A DNA stretch of 64,000 bases from Propioniferax innocua. Lineage in GTDB: Bacteria; Actinomycetota; Actinomycetes; Propionibacteriales; Propionibacteriaceae. Under the pieces are notes generated by a model, which ran no database searches, was not told where the DNA came from, and saw only the letters and a program-made list of their open reading frames with translations. The position numbers were made by a program, and so were the translations under genes. This document shows, piece after piece, positions 9,315 through 18,316 of this stretch. Numbering within the stretch: position 1 is the first letter of the stretch; the number at the start of each line of letters is the position of its first letter. Location: NCBI RefSeq assembly GCF_006716235.1, contig NZ_VFOR01000003.1, forward strand, positions 1 through 64,000, written 5' to 3'.

Positions 9315-11501
9315 ATGAACGACACCATCACCGCCACGCACGGCCAGGTGCGCTGGGAGCTCGACGCCGAGCGCATCGTGACCGCCACCATGGATGCCCC
9401 CGATGCGGGGGCCAACACGCTGTCGAATGAATGGGCCGCTGACTTCGGCGAATTCGTCGACTGGATCACCGAGCACAAGGACGCCGTCGGGGCCGCCATC
9501 CTCACCAGTGCGAAGAAGACGTTCTTCGCGGGGGCGAACCTCAAGGAGTTCTTGAAGTTGGGCCCCGAATCGGCCCAGCAGATCTTTGATGACATCGAGT
9601 ATCAGAAGAGCGTCATGCGACGCCTGGAGACCTGCGGTGTACCGGTGGTCGCCGCGATCAACGGTGCCGCCATGGGGGGTGGCTGCGAGGTGGCTCTCGC
9701 CTGCCACCACCGCATCATCTCCACCCGTGCCCAGATCGGTCTGCCCGAGACGACCCTCGGGCTGCTCCCCGGTGCCGGTGGTGTCACGCGTCTGGTGCGC
9801 ATGATGGGCATCGAGAAGGCGCTCACCGGAATCATCCTCGAGGGACGCACGATGCGGGCGCAGCAGGCACTGGAGTTCGGCCTGGTGGACGAGGTCTCCG
9901 AGCCCGAGAATCTACTCACCGCAGCGCATGCCTGGGCGCTGGCTCACCGGGATGATGCCCGGGCGGCCACGAAACCGTGGGACGTCAAGGGTCACCAGAT
10001 CCCCGGTGGTACCCCTTCGTCGGCGGAGTTCGCCCGCAACCTGCCCGCGTTCCCCGCGTCGTTGCGCAAGAAGCTCAAGGGTTCGCCCCTGCTGGCGCCG
10101 AAGAAGGCGATGGCCGTGGCCGTCGAGGGGGCGCAGGTCGATTTCGACACCGCGCTGCGCATCGAATCGCGTGGCCTGGTGGAACTGGCCGTCCATCCGC
10201 AGGCCCGGAACATGATCCAGGCGTTCTTCTTCGACATGCAGGTATCACGATCTGGAGGCCTGCGCCCCGAAGGCGTCGAGCCGCGCCGTTTCACCAAGCT
10301 CGGAATGCTCGGAGCCGGGATGATGGGCGCCGGGATCGCCCACGCCTGCGCGAGCGCGGGCATCGAGGTCGTGCTGAAGGATGTGGACACCGAGGCCGCC
10401 GAACGCGGCGTCGGGCATGTGCGCAAGTTGCTCGACAAGCAGGTGGAGCGTGGGCGGGCCACCGCCGAGAAGCGCGGCGAGATCCTTGCCCGTATCCACC
10501 CCACTGGGGATGCGTCGGATCTGGCCGGCTGCGATCTCATGATCGAGGCCGTCTTCGAGGACGCCGATCTGAAGGCGAAGGTCTATGCCGAGGCCGAGCC
10601 GCAGTACGCATCGGATGCACTGCTGTGCTCGAACACCTCGACGCTGCCGATCACCGAGCTCGCCGAACACGTCAGCCGCCCCGAGGACTTCATCGGACTC
10701 CATTTCTTCTCCCCGGTCGACAAGATGAAGCTGGTGGAGATCATCCGCGGTGAGCGCACCAGTGACGCCGCACTCGCGGGGGCACTCGATGTGGTCAAGG
10801 CCATCGGCAAGCTGCCGATCGTCGTCAACGACGGGCCCGGGTTCTTCACCAGCCGCGTCTGGGCACGGCTCGTCACCGAGGCGCCGGCGCTCCTGGGTGA
10901 CGGGGTGGACCCGGTGGCGATCGAGCGCGGTGCGCATCTGGCCGGTTTCCCGGGGGCGCCCTTGGCGATGCTCGACGAGGTCTCGCTGACGCTCGTGCAG
11001 CACATCAAGGCGGCGAACGAGGGCAAGCTCGATCTGGACACGACCGTCATCGACCGCATGGTGACCGAATTCGGACGCAAGGGTCGTGCTGCCGGCACCG
11101 GTGGTTTCTACGACTATGGCGAAGGCCGTGAGAAGCACCTGTGGCCCGGGCTGTACGAGCATTTCGTCCGCGAGGATGCCAAGTCGATCTGTCTGCGTGA
11201 TGTGAAGGACCGCATGCTCTTCGCGATGGCCCATGAGACGGCCAAATGCTTCGAGGTGGGAGTGCTGACCGACACGGCGTCGGCGAACATCGGCTCGATC
11301 TTCGGTATCGGGTTTCCGACCTGGACCGGCGGCGCCGCACAGTTCATGGTCAACTACCACGACGAGGAGGACGCGTCCCTGCCGACCGGTCTGCTCGGCT
11401 TCATCGCGCGTGCCGACCAGCTCGCGGACGCCTACGGCGAGCGTTTCCGGCCGTCGCAGTGGCTGCGGGACCGGGCCGAGGCGGGAACAGGGCTGGTGTG
11501 A
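9315..11501 (+). CDS. fadB: Multifunctional enoyl-CoA hydratase / 3-hydroxyacyl-CoA dehydrogenase
   Basis: Performs the hydration and NAD-dependent oxidation steps of beta-oxidation. The 728-residue protein has an N-terminal crotonase domain (about 1-200, with NGAAMGGGCEVALACHH forming the oxyanion region), then a Rossmann dehydrogenase domain starting at about residue 323 with KLGMLGAGMMGAGIA, the HFFSPVDKMKLVE dehydrogenase motif, and C-terminal helical domains. GAGGAATC precedes the ATG. It lies 27 bp after fadA. FadJ-like naming is equally possible. Confidence 0.92.
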   Translation: MNDTITATHGQVRWELDAERIVTATMDAPDAGANTLSNEWAADFGEFVDWITEHKDAVGAAILTSAKKTFFAGANLKEFLKLGPESAQQIFDDIEYQKSVMRRLETCGVPVVAAINGAAMGGGCEVALACHHRIISTRAQIGLPETTLGLLPGAGGVTRLVRMMGIEKALTGIILEGRTMRAQQALEFGLVDEVSEPENLLTAAHAWALAHRDDARAATKPWDVKGHQIPGGTPSSAEFARNLPAFPASLRKKLKGSPLLAPKKAMAVAVEGAQVDFDTALRIESRGLVELAVHPQARNMIQAFFFDMQVSRSGGLRPEGVEPRRFTKLGMLGAGMMGAGIAHACASAGIEVVLKDVDTEAAERGVGHVRKLLDKQVERGRATAEKRGEILARIHPTGDASDLAGCDLMIEAVFEDADLKAKVYAEAEPQYASDALLCSNTSTLPITELAEHVSRPEDFIGLHFFSPVDKMKLVEIIRGERTSDAALAGALDVVKAIGKLPIVVNDGPGFFTSRVWARLVTEAPALLGDGVDPVAIERGAHLAGFPGAPLAMLDEVSLTLVQHIKAANEGKLDLDTTVIDRMVTEFGRKGRAAGTGGFYDYGEGREKHLWPGLYEHFVREDAKSICLRDVKDRMLFAMAHETAKCFEVGVLTDTASANIGSIFGIGFPTWTGGAAQFMVNYHDEEDASLPTGLLGFIARADQLADAYGERFRPSQWLRDRAEAGTGLV

Positions 11502-11553
11502 CGTCAGTCGATACGGGGGCTGGTCCGGGCGGGTCAGCCCTCTTCGGCGGTGG

Positions 11554-11559
11554 TACGTT
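11554..11559 (+). promoter_or_regulatory. -10 box of a probable leaderless promoter
   Basis: TACGTT ends six bases before the ATG at 11566, which would put the transcription start at or next to the A of the start codon. No ribosome-binding site is visible. Confidence 0.45.
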
Positions 11560-11565
11560 CCACGC

Positions 11566-11973
11566 ATGATCCTGCGCATCAGTGAGGCCGCGGACGTGCT
11601 CGGCGTCTCCGACGACACGATTCGACGGTGGATATCCCGGGGCCGGATCGCCCCGGCCACCGACGCATCGGGGCGCCAGGCTGTCGATGGTGCTTCGCTC
11701 GCGGTCGTGGCTCAGGAGATCGCGGTGGGCAAGAACCCGTCCGCGCTCGATACCGGTAGCGGACGCCGCTCGGCCCGGAATCATCTGACGGGCCTGGTGA
11801 CCGACATCGTCTCGGACACGGTGATGAGTCAGGTCGAGCTCCAGTGCGGGCCGTATCGAGTGGTGTCGTTGGTCTCGACCGAGAGTGTGCGGGAGCTGGG
11901 GTTGGATGTGGGCTCGGTGGCGACGGCTGTCATCAAGGCCACGAACGTTGCCTTGGAGGGGCGCGCGGACTGA
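11566..11973 (+). CDS. HTH / TOBE-domain (Mop-like) protein
   Basis: The 135-residue protein has a MerR/excisionase-type winged helix at about 1-50 (ISEAADVLGVSDDTIRRWISRGR) and a TOBE/Mop domain at about 65-132 (ARNHLTGLVTDIVSDTVMSQ, then VATAVIKATNVALE). Such proteins are common single-copy actinobacterial regulators thought to bind molybdate-type oxyanions. No modABC genes are near, so it is an orphan here, although moaA lies at 36402. The ATG at 11566 gives the family start and a probable leaderless mRNA. Ligand and targets are unknown. Confidence 0.82.
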   Translation: MILRISEAADVLGVSDDTIRRWISRGRIAPATDASGRQAVDGASLAVVAQEIAVGKNPSALDTGSGRRSARNHLTGLVTDIVSDTVMSQVELQCGPYRVVSLVSTESVRELGLDVGSVATAVIKATNVALEGRAD

Positions 11974-12007
11974 CGCTGCGGTGGACTGACGCGGTCGGTC
12001 GACTGCT

Positions 12008-12029
12008 GTTCATCTGGTGTTCACACAAG
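12008..12029 (+). promoter_or_regulatory. Pho-box-like 11-bp direct repeat
   Basis: GTTCATCTGGT at 12008-12018 is followed directly by GTTCACACAAG at 12019-12029. These fit the actinobacterial PhoP repeat unit G(G/T)TCAYYYRG seen in Streptomyces, with the expected 11-bp period. A third GTTCA follows at 12034, four bases out of phase. The repeat ends 44 bp before the ATG of a phytase-like secreted protein. Confidence 0.55.
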
Positions 12030-12073
12030 GCTGGTTCAGTTCGGGCAACCGAACAGCATATTGCAGGAGTGTC

Positions 12074-14623
12074 ATGAACCAGCCCCGCGTCCGTGCCACG
12101 GCGACCGCTCTGGTGGCTCTCGGGTTTGCCGCCACATCGGCGCTTCCCGCTGCCGCAGCTTTCCCTGAGCCCGAGCAGCCGGCGTTCAACCGCGTCTCGA
12201 CCATCCCGGCGTACGAGAACACCGATGTGGGCCAGGAGAGCGTCGCCGAGATCTCCTCGGTGACCAAGGACGGCAACACCGTGGTGTACACCGATGCGGA
12301 ATCGAAGGTGCTCGGTTTCGTCGACATCTCCGACCCGGCCAACGCGACCGCCGATGGTGTGCTGGAGCTTCCTGGTGAGCCGACATCGGTGTACGTCGCC
12401 GACACTCCGCAGGGCGAGTACATCCTTGCGGTGGTCAACACCTCCGAATCCTTCACCGACCCCTCGGGTGTGGTCATGGTGTTCGACGCCGCGACGCGTG
12501 AGCAGGTGGGCCAGATCGACCTCGGTGGGCAGCCGGACTCGATCGACGTGAACGCCGATGGCACCCAGGCGGTGATCGCCATCGAGAACGAACGCGACGA
12601 GGAGCTCACCCCCGAAGGCGGTGAGGAGGGCGACCTGCCCCAGATGCCCGCGGGTCATGTGGTGCTCATCGACCTCACCGCACCGGTCGCCGACTGGACT
12701 CCCGAAACCGTCGATGTCTCGGGTCTGGAAGGACTGGACACTCCGGAGGATCCCGAACCTGAGTACGTGAAGTACTCCCCGAACGGTGAGAAGATCGCGG
12801 TCACGCTGCAGGAGAACAACGGCATCGTCATCATCGACGCCGCCTCCGGAACGGTCGAGAACCATTTCTCGGCCGGCGAGGTGACCGTGGACGGCGTCGA
12901 CACCGTCGACGACGGCCGCATCGACATGTCCGGAAGCATCACGGCGGTCCGCGAGCCGGACGCCATCGGATGGGTGGACGACACCCATGTGGCCACCGCC
13001 AACGAGGGCGACTGGAAGGGCGGCAGCCGCGGTTGGTCGATCTTCGACGCCACCACCGGCGAGGTGACCTGGGACGCGGGCAACACCTTCGAGAAGCTTG
13101 CCGTCAGCATCGGCCACTACCCGGATGGCCGTTCGGAGAAGAAGGGCACTGAGCCCGAGGGGCTCGCGGTGGGCACCTACAACGGCGTGCCGATGGCCTT
13201 CGTCGCCTCCGAACGCGGAAATTTTGTGGCCGTGTACGACGTGAGCGACCCCAGCGAACCGGTGTTCAAGCAGGTGCTGCCCTCCACGATGGGTCCCGAG
13301 GGCCTGCTTCCGATCCCGGAGCGGAACCTGCTGGTGGTGTCGTCTGAGGAGGATTCGGCCGATGACGGTGTCCGCGCCACGCTGCAGACCTATGAATTCG
13401 GCGACACCCCGGCGTCCTACCCGGAGATCGCCAGCGATCTGGACGATCCGATCGCCTGGAACGCCTTGGGTTCGCTGACCGCCGACCCGGAGGATCCCAC
13501 GCGGCTGTGGACCTCCAGTGATGACGCGTTGGGTCCCAGCCGCATCCTCGAGATCGACAATTCGGGTGCACCTGCTCAGATCGTGGCGCAGACGCCCATC
13601 ACCCTGAACGGCTCGGAGGTGACCTTCGACATCGAGGGCATCTGGAAGGACCCGGCCGGTGGTTTCTGGCTGGCCGTCGAAGGTGCCACGGGTGCCGAGA
13701 ACCAGATCGTGCAGGTCAACGACGACGGAGAGGTGTTGCGTACTTGGCCGCTGCCGTCCGATGTGGCCGAGAAGATGGACAAGTTCGGGATCGAGGGCAT
13801 CACCGGCCAGGCCGACGGCTCGATCTGGTTCACGCTGCAGCGTGAGCTCGAGGGTGAGGACATCATCCGCATCGGACGCCTGGATCCCGAGTCCGGCGAC
13901 ATGGGCTGGTTCGGTTACACACCCGAGGCTCCCGAGGGTGATGGATGGGTCGGCCTGTCGGAGATCGTGGCCGTCGACGAGGACACCTTCGCCGTCATCG
14001 AGCGCGACAACCAGGCCGGCGATCTGGCTGCCATCAAGCGCGTCTACTACGTGCAGGCCACGGGGGAGCCCGGCACATCGGACGCGCCCACCCCGCTGAC
14101 CAAGGAACTCGCCATCGACGTGCTGCCCATGCTTGGTGACACCAACGGCTGGGAGCAGGAGAAGCTCGAGGGCCTGGCCATCGACGCCGACCGCAACCTG
14201 TGGGCCATCACCGACAACGACGCCGTCGACGACAACAGCGGTGAGACCCGGTTCATGAACCTCGGCAATGCCGACGAACTGAACCCCTTCCCCGCAGACG
14301 AGCCCACCGCCGAGCCGAGTGACGAGCCCACGGCCGAGCCGAGTGACGAGCCCACGGCCGAGCCGAGCGACGAGCCCACGGCCGAGCCGAGCGACGAGCC
14401 CACGGCCGAGCCGAGCGATGAGCCCACCGTCGAGCCGAGTGACGAGCCTTCAGAACCGGAGACCAGCGCGGCACCGACCAGTGACGCTCCGGCGCCGGAT
14501 CCCGAGCAGGATGAGGGCCGCGGTGGACGCCTGCCTTCGACCGGTTCGGCCCTCGGACTCGGTGCCATCCTCGGTGGTCTGGCAGCGGTGGCCGCCGGTG
14601 TCACCATCCTGCGTCGCCGCTGA
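12074..14623 (+). CDS. Sortase-anchored phytase/esterase-like surface protein
   Basis: The 849-residue protein has a signal peptide ending near AAAA-FPEPE, two beta-propeller-like regions, and a C-terminal anchor: LPSTG about 30 residues from the end, a hydrophobic segment and LRRR. The first region (about 30-420) resembles choice-of-anchor I / surface propeller proteins. The second (about 430-735, with FDIEGIWKDPAGGFWLAVEG and LEGLAIDADRNLWAITDN) resembles the esterase-like-activity-of-phytase family. A spacer of EPTAEPSD repeats precedes the anchor. CAGGAG lies before the ATG at 12074. With the Pho-like repeat upstream it may release phosphate from organic sources at the cell surface; the substrate is inferred. 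No sortase gene is in the window. Confidence 0.8.
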   Translation: MNQPRVRATATALVALGFAATSALPAAAAFPEPEQPAFNRVSTIPAYENTDVGQESVAEISSVTKDGNTVVYTDAESKVLGFVDISDPANATADGVLELPGEPTSVYVADTPQGEYILAVVNTSESFTDPSGVVMVFDAATREQVGQIDLGGQPDSIDVNADGTQAVIAIENERDEELTPEGGEEGDLPQMPAGHVVLIDLTAPVADWTPETVDVSGLEGLDTPEDPEPEYVKYSPNGEKIAVTLQENNGIVIIDAASGTVENHFSAGEVTVDGVDTVDDGRIDMSGSITAVREPDAIGWVDDTHVATANEGDWKGGSRGWSIFDATTGEVTWDAGNTFEKLAVSIGHYPDGRSEKKGTEPEGLAVGTYNGVPMAFVASERGNFVAVYDVSDPSEPVFKQVLPSTMGPEGLLPIPERNLLVVSSEEDSADDGVRATLQTYEFGDTPASYPEIASDLDDPIAWNALGSLTADPEDPTRLWTSSDDALGPSRILEIDNSGAPAQIVAQTPITLNGSEVTFDIEGIWKDPAGGFWLAVEGATGAENQIVQVNDDGEVLRTWPLPSDVAEKMDKFGIEGITGQADGSIWFTLQRELEGEDIIRIGRLDPESGDMGWFGYTPEAPEGDGWVGLSEIVAVDEDTFAVIERDNQAGDLAAIKRVYYVQATGEPGTSDAPTPLTKELAIDVLPMLGDTNGWEQEKLEGLAIDADRNLWAITDNDAVDDNSGETRFMNLGNADELNPFPADEPTAEPSDEPTAEPSDEPTAEPSDEPTAEPSDEPTAEPSDEPTVEPSDEPSEPETSAAPTSDAPAPDPEQDEGRGGRLPSTGSALGLGAILGGLAAVAAGVTILRRR
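14297..14440 (+). repeat. Six tandem 24-bp coding repeats
   Basis: Six units of 24 bp encode the octapeptide DEPTAEPS in the wall-spanning spacer just before the LPSTG anchor. Changes are mostly synonymous. Copy number may vary among strains, as is common for cell-wall spacers. Confidence 0.9.
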
Positions 14624-14640
14624 CCTTCCGATGCGTTTCG

Positions 14641-14680
14641 GTGGTGGCTGAGGCCTCAACCTCAAACCCTCAGCCACCAC
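14641..14680. terminator. Bidirectional terminator-like hairpin
   Basis: GTGGTGGCTGAGG and CCTCAGCCACCAC form a perfect 13-bp stem with a 14-base loop between two converging genes. The second arm overlaps the last codons and stop of the minus-strand gene. No strong T-run follows on either side. Confidence 0.6.
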
Positions 14681-15686
14681 TGAAAGACTCAAGGTCCGAT
14701 GGACAGGACCGGCAGGAGCGAAGAGACCCTGTCCAGCCCCGTGCCCTGAGAATGGTGGCTATCACTCGGGCCGTACCGCAGGGATCATCGGTGACGTCGT
14801 GCCAGCCGAAGCGTCGGGTCTCGATGCCGAGAGCCGCGCGGAGGTTGTCGATACGCCTGTCGTGGCGAACTCGGTTGCGATGGTAACCCCAGCCATCCAG
14901 CTCGATGGCCAGCTTGTATTCCTCGTACCAGACGTCGGCCGCGCAGGTTCCCACCACTACCTGGCGTTGCGGAGTGGGAAGCTCATGCCTTCGTTCCACA
15001 TCAATGGTGTAGTTGTGTTCGAGCGCTGAATGAACTCCGAGTGCGGCATCTGCGCTCATGTCCGCGAGCAACCGGCGGTGAGTGTGACGGCTCCGTTCGC
15101 TCAGAAGCGCCGCGAGGCGAGCGGGATCGGCGAGTCGTTCCTGATGGATCCGTGTGATCAGGGCGATCACTTCAGAGGTCTGAAGTTCCTCGCACACGTC
15201 GAGCACTGCGTCGTGACGGTCGATGAGACGTCGCACTTCGGTCGCACGGTCCAGACGGTTGAACTTGTCACGACGGAACAGCCAACGGACGTCGGGGGCT
15301 GATGCGGTTGGTGATCGGTGCTCGTCTGCTGGCGTCCAGATCGTGATGTGTGTGGGGGAGACCGGCTGGATGCCGAGTGGTGAGAACGTGGCCATGCCGT
15401 GGGCCTCGAGAGCGTGCCAGCCTCCGATGGCAGCTTTCGGCCCGGCGATGAATGCTCCCGCCAAGGCCCATGTGCGGGCCGTGGGTGGTTGAACCGAATA
15501 GAGCCCGCGGGTCAGACGTTGGAGCGTTCCGTCCATGATCAGGCGAGCGCGGACCGACTTGGTGACACCTGCGTCTTCGAGTTCCCTGTGGTGGACGATG
15601 CCGTGACGCGACATCGCTCGTTGGAACAGTGGATCTGGGACAGTACGTCGGGCGTGCACGCCACACACCATGGACGGGCCGACCAT
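14670..15686 (-). CDS. AbiEi-like HTH plus DUF559 nuclease-fold protein
   Basis: The 338-residue protein has an N-terminal winged helix like the AbiEi antitoxin domain (SRHGIVHHRELEDAGVTKSV, then LTRGLYSV) and a C-terminal DUF559/Vsr-like domain with LAIELDGWGYHRNRVRHDRR and ETRRFGWHDVTDDP. The E and D in AIELDG and the trailing F-x-W/D region match the restriction-endonuclease-like fold. Such proteins are abundant in actinobacteria and their role is unproven. No AbiEii-type toxin partner is adjacent. GGGGGAA precedes the ATG at 15686; a second in-frame ATG lies 15 bp downstream. Confidence 0.75.
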   Translation of the reverse strand: MVGPSMVCGVHARRTVPDPLFQRAMSRHGIVHHRELEDAGVTKSVRARLIMDGTLQRLTRGLYSVQPPTARTWALAGAFIAGPKAAIGGWHALEAHGMATFSPLGIQPVSPTHITIWTPADEHRSPTASAPDVRWLFRRDKFNRLDRATEVRRLIDRHDAVLDVCEELQTSEVIALITRIHQERLADPARLAALLSERSRHTHRRLLADMSADAALGVHSALEHNYTIDVERRHELPTPQRQVVVGTCAADVWYEEYKLAIELDGWGYHRNRVRHDRRIDNLRAALGIETRRFGWHDVTDDPCGTARVIATILRARGWTGSLRSCRSCPSDLESFSGG

Positions 15687-15933
15687 TCATGGTTCCCCCT
15701 GCGAAGAATCTGTGGATGAGCGGCCGGACCCGGAGCGCCCTGTGGATATCCGCGGGGTCGGTCTGACGGTGTCCTCTGATGTCGTGGGATTCGTCACGCA
15801 GCGGCGCGTTGCCCCTGCAGCCATTGTTGGACGGCGATCTCCCGGGCCGCGGTGGAGTCCAGTGCCCCTGTCATGGGTGGGGCCTGTGCGCCCCGCGAGA
15901 GATACCCGGAGAGAAACCCGAGTCGTCCCTGAT
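15687..15933. other. Intergenic stretch without a gene
   Basis: I see no credible coding region, promoter or terminator here. It contains two near-matches to DnaA boxes (TGTGGATGA near 15713 and TGTGGATAT near 15741), considered chance because no replication genes are nearby. Confidence 0.4.
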
Positions 15934-16842
15934 TCAGGACCCGCTGACCTCGGGGTCGACGCCGAGGGTGAACGCGAGGTTGGCCGACACCGCTGACACC
16001 ACTGCGACGCCGACGATGTGCAGGGCGATGATCCAGATGGGCAGCCCGGCGAAGTACTGTGCGTAACCGATGCCGGCCTGCCCCAGAACCGTGATGACCA
16101 ACCACCATGCGGTGCGATGACGGCTGAGTGCCAAGGTCACGATTCCGGCGATCAGCACGGCCCATCCGGACCACGCGTGGAGCTTGGCGACGACCTCCAG
16201 GACGAAGCCGGTGCGGATGGCGTCGGCGTCGCCACCATGTGGCGCCGAACCGGTCACGAGAGTGCCCAACACCACCGAGACCATGGTGAGGCCGAAGGTG
16301 ATGCGGGCCGCCAACCGGGTGCGGTCGTCCACGTCGGCGGGGGCGAGACCGCGGACCCGCCGTACCAGGAGCACCAGGATCACGATGAGGGCCACCGACA
16401 CGAGCATGTGCATGGCTACGACATAGGGATTGAGCTTCGTCAGCACGGTGATGCCGCCGATGACTCCCTGTGCCGGGATGCCGAGCCCCGCGGCCACCGA
16501 GAGCGCGATGAGATCCCGGCGCTTCTCCCCGCTGGCGGTGCGGGCACGGAGGACCGCCACGAAGGTGCCGATCGCGAGGGCGATGAGCACGAAGGTGAGC
16601 AGCCGGTTGCCGAACTCGATGGCGCCGTGGAGACCCAGCCCGACGGGGATGATCGACTCGTCGGTGCATTTGGGCCAGGTCGGGCAGCCCAGCCCCGATT
16701 TGGTCAACCGGACCAGGGCACCGGTCAGGATGATGCCCATGTTGCCGACCAGGCTCGCGATCGCCCAGCCAGCAGCAGCACCACGACCATGCACCAGTGG
16801 GGCCAACCGGGTCGAGGACCCAGAGCGGTTCATGACATCCAT
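15934..16842 (-). CDS. ctaA: Heme A synthase (COX15/CtaA family)
   Basis: Membrane enzyme that oxidises the methyl group of heme O to a formyl group, giving heme A. The 302-residue protein has about eight hydrophobic helices, conserved histidines in LHGAIEFGNRLL and VVAKLHAWSGWA and near MHMLV and ALHIVG, and the paired cysteine loop GLGCPTWPKC. I chose the ATG at 16842 for its AAAGG box; another ATG at 16833 overlaps the upstream stop as ATGA. It is the third gene after an ABC transporter, as in mycobacteria (Rv1458c-Rv1456c). Confidence 0.9.
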   Translation of the reverse strand: MDVMNRSGSSTRLAPLVHGRGAAAGWAIASLVGNMGIILTGALVRLTKSGLGCPTWPKCTDESIIPVGLGLHGAIEFGNRLLTFVLIALAIGTFVAVLRARTASGEKRRDLIALSVAAGLGIPAQGVIGGITVLTKLNPYVVAMHMLVSVALIVILVLLVRRVRGLAPADVDDRTRLAARITFGLTMVSVVLGTLVTGSAPHGGDADAIRTGFVLEVVAKLHAWSGWAVLIAGIVTLALSRHRTAWWLVITVLGQAGIGYAQYFAGLPIWIIALHIVGVAVVSAVSANLAFTLGVDPEVSGS

Positions 16843-17600
16843 CGGAACACCTTTCGTGCCACCAGTACGCCGACGCTCATCCACGCCGCGAGAACCAGAA
16901 GTGAGATCCACGGTGCCACGCCGGGGAAGCCAGCGAGTCCACCACGGGTCAGCTCACCGAGCGCAGCGGTCGGCAAGGCGGTGAGAACCGGATGCGCCCA
17001 GACGGGGAACACCGCGACCGGAACCACGACACCGGCCACCATTCCCACCAGGTGCAGCAGGTTCGCCACCGCCAACGTCACCTCGGCCCGAGCCACGCCG
17101 GCCAGGGCCATGGCCCACGACGCGAAACACGGCACGGCCATCACGATGCCCAGAACGCACGCCAGCGTCGGTATGGGAGACAGCGTCCACCGCATCCCCA
17201 GCGCCGAGGCAAGGGCGAGGAGAATGATGACCTGGCCGGTCAGGACCATGGAGGTGGCGCCCGCCTTGCCCAGGACCAGCCCGGTGCGGGTCAGCGGAGT
17301 CGCGGCCAGACGCTCCAGCACGCCGTACCGACGCTCGAAGCCCGTGGCGATCGCCAACGAGGTGAACGCCGAGGACCAGATCGCCAGTGCGACCATCGAA
17401 GCACCCATGGCGTGGAAGTCCACTCCCATGCGTTCTCCGAGGAATCGTGCACCGACAAGGATCCCCATGGGGATGGCCAGGGCCAACAGGAGTTGTTCAC
17501 CGTTGCGGATCAGGAGCATTGCCTCGGTGCGGGCCTGACGCCACACGCGTTTCCTCAGCGGGGCGGCGCTCGGAGCGGGGGAGAAGTCCAAGGCGGTCAT
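16830..17600 (-). CDS. ABC-2 type transporter permease
   Basis: The 256-residue protein has about six hydrophobic segments and the ABC-2 export-permease pattern, including GFERRYGVLERLAATPLTRTGLV. AGGAGGGG precedes the ATG at 17600, which overlaps the stop of the ATPase gene as ATGA, and its own end overlaps ctaA. It pairs with the ATPase at 17597-18310. In mycobacteria the equivalent genes are called antibiotic exporters, but the link to ctaA suggests a possible heme or oxidase role; that is inference. Confidence 0.85.
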   Translation of the reverse strand: MTALDFSPAPSAAPLRKRVWRQARTEAMLLIRNGEQLLLALAIPMGILVGARFLGERMGVDFHAMGASMVALAIWSSAFTSLAIATGFERRYGVLERLAATPLTRTGLVLGKAGATSMVLTGQVIILLALASALGMRWTLSPIPTLACVLGIVMAVPCFASWAMALAGVARAEVTLAVANLLHLVGMVAGVVVPVAVFPVWAHPVLTALPTAALGELTRGGLAGFPGVAPWISLLVLAAWMSVGVLVARKVFRWMS

Positions 17601-18310
17601 GCCCCTCCTGCATCGGTGCTGGTCAGGAAGACCGATTCGAGATCACCATCGGTGGTGAGGTCGGAGACGCTGCCGCTGCGCACCACGCGTCCGTGGTTCA
17701 TGATGTGCACGTCATCGGCGAGATGTTCGGCCTCGTCCATGGCATGGGTGGTGAGCAGCACCGAGACGCCGGCATCGCGCAGCTCGCCGATGAGAGCCCA
17801 CACCTGGCGTCGGAGATGGGGGTCGAGGCCCGTGGTGGGTTCGTCGAGGTGGACCATCTCAGGGCGGCCGATGAGGGCGCCGGCGAGGTTCAGCACCTGT
17901 TGTTGGCCACCGGAGAGTCGGCGGCAGGTGGTGCGTGCGAAGCGGTCGATGCCCAGCCGTTCGGCCAGTGGCGCGACGGGAAGTGGGTTCTGGTGCAGTC
18001 CGGCCAGATGGTGGAGGAGTTCCAAGGGCCTGATGCCCGACCACTGGCCCACGGCCTGTGGCATGACGCCGACGCGGCCGCTGGCGATGGCATCGGCCAC
18101 CGGTTGTCCGAAGACCTCGATGACGCCCGTGTCGGGGCTCATCAACCCGGTGCAGCAACGGATGGTGGTGGTCTTGCCCGCGCCATTGGGGCCAAGCAGG
18201 GCGGTGATGCGTCCTGGTCGGGCGGCGAACGTGAGCCCCCGCAGGATCTCGGTGCCGTCCAGAGTCAGGTGCGCATCACGCACGACGAGGGCAGGCGGGG
18301 AGGAAGTCAC
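17597..18310 (-). CDS. ABC transporter ATP-binding protein
   Basis: The 237-residue ATPase shows Walker A GPNGAGKTT near residue 40, signature LSGGQQQ near residue 134, Walker B MVHLDEPT near residue 154 and the H-loop in TTHAMDEAE. It drives the adjacent permease. The start is GTG at 18310. No ribosome-binding site is seen; TAGACT six bases upstream instead suggests a leaderless mRNA. It is divergent from sufR and first in ATPase-permease-ctaA. Confidence 0.88.
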   Translation of the reverse strand: MTSSPPALVVRDAHLTLDGTEILRGLTFAARPGRITALLGPNGAGKTTTIRCCTGLMSPDTGVIEVFGQPVADAIASGRVGVMPQAVGQWSGIRPLELLHHLAGLHQNPLPVAPLAERLGIDRFARTTCRRLSGGQQQVLNLAGALIGRPEMVHLDEPTTGLDPHLRRQVWALIGELRDAGVSVLLTTHAMDEAEHLADDVHIMNHGRVVRSGSVSDLTTDGDLESVFLTSTDAGGA

Positions 18311-18316
18311 CCGGGC

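Noticed and set aside
14297-14440. CRISPR-like regular repeats
   Set aside because: Units are directly contiguous 24-bp coding repeats in frame with an LPXTG protein, with no spacers.
14047-14607. Repetitive SSLGSAVG-type minus-strand frame
   Set aside because: Antisense of the DEPTAEPS coding repeats; no ribosome-binding site.
15713-15750. DnaA-box-like TGTGGATGA and TGTGGATAT, suggesting an origin
   Set aside because: Only two imperfect boxes and no dnaA, dnaN or A/T-rich unwinding region. Similar TGTGGA words recur at 48898 and 59249.
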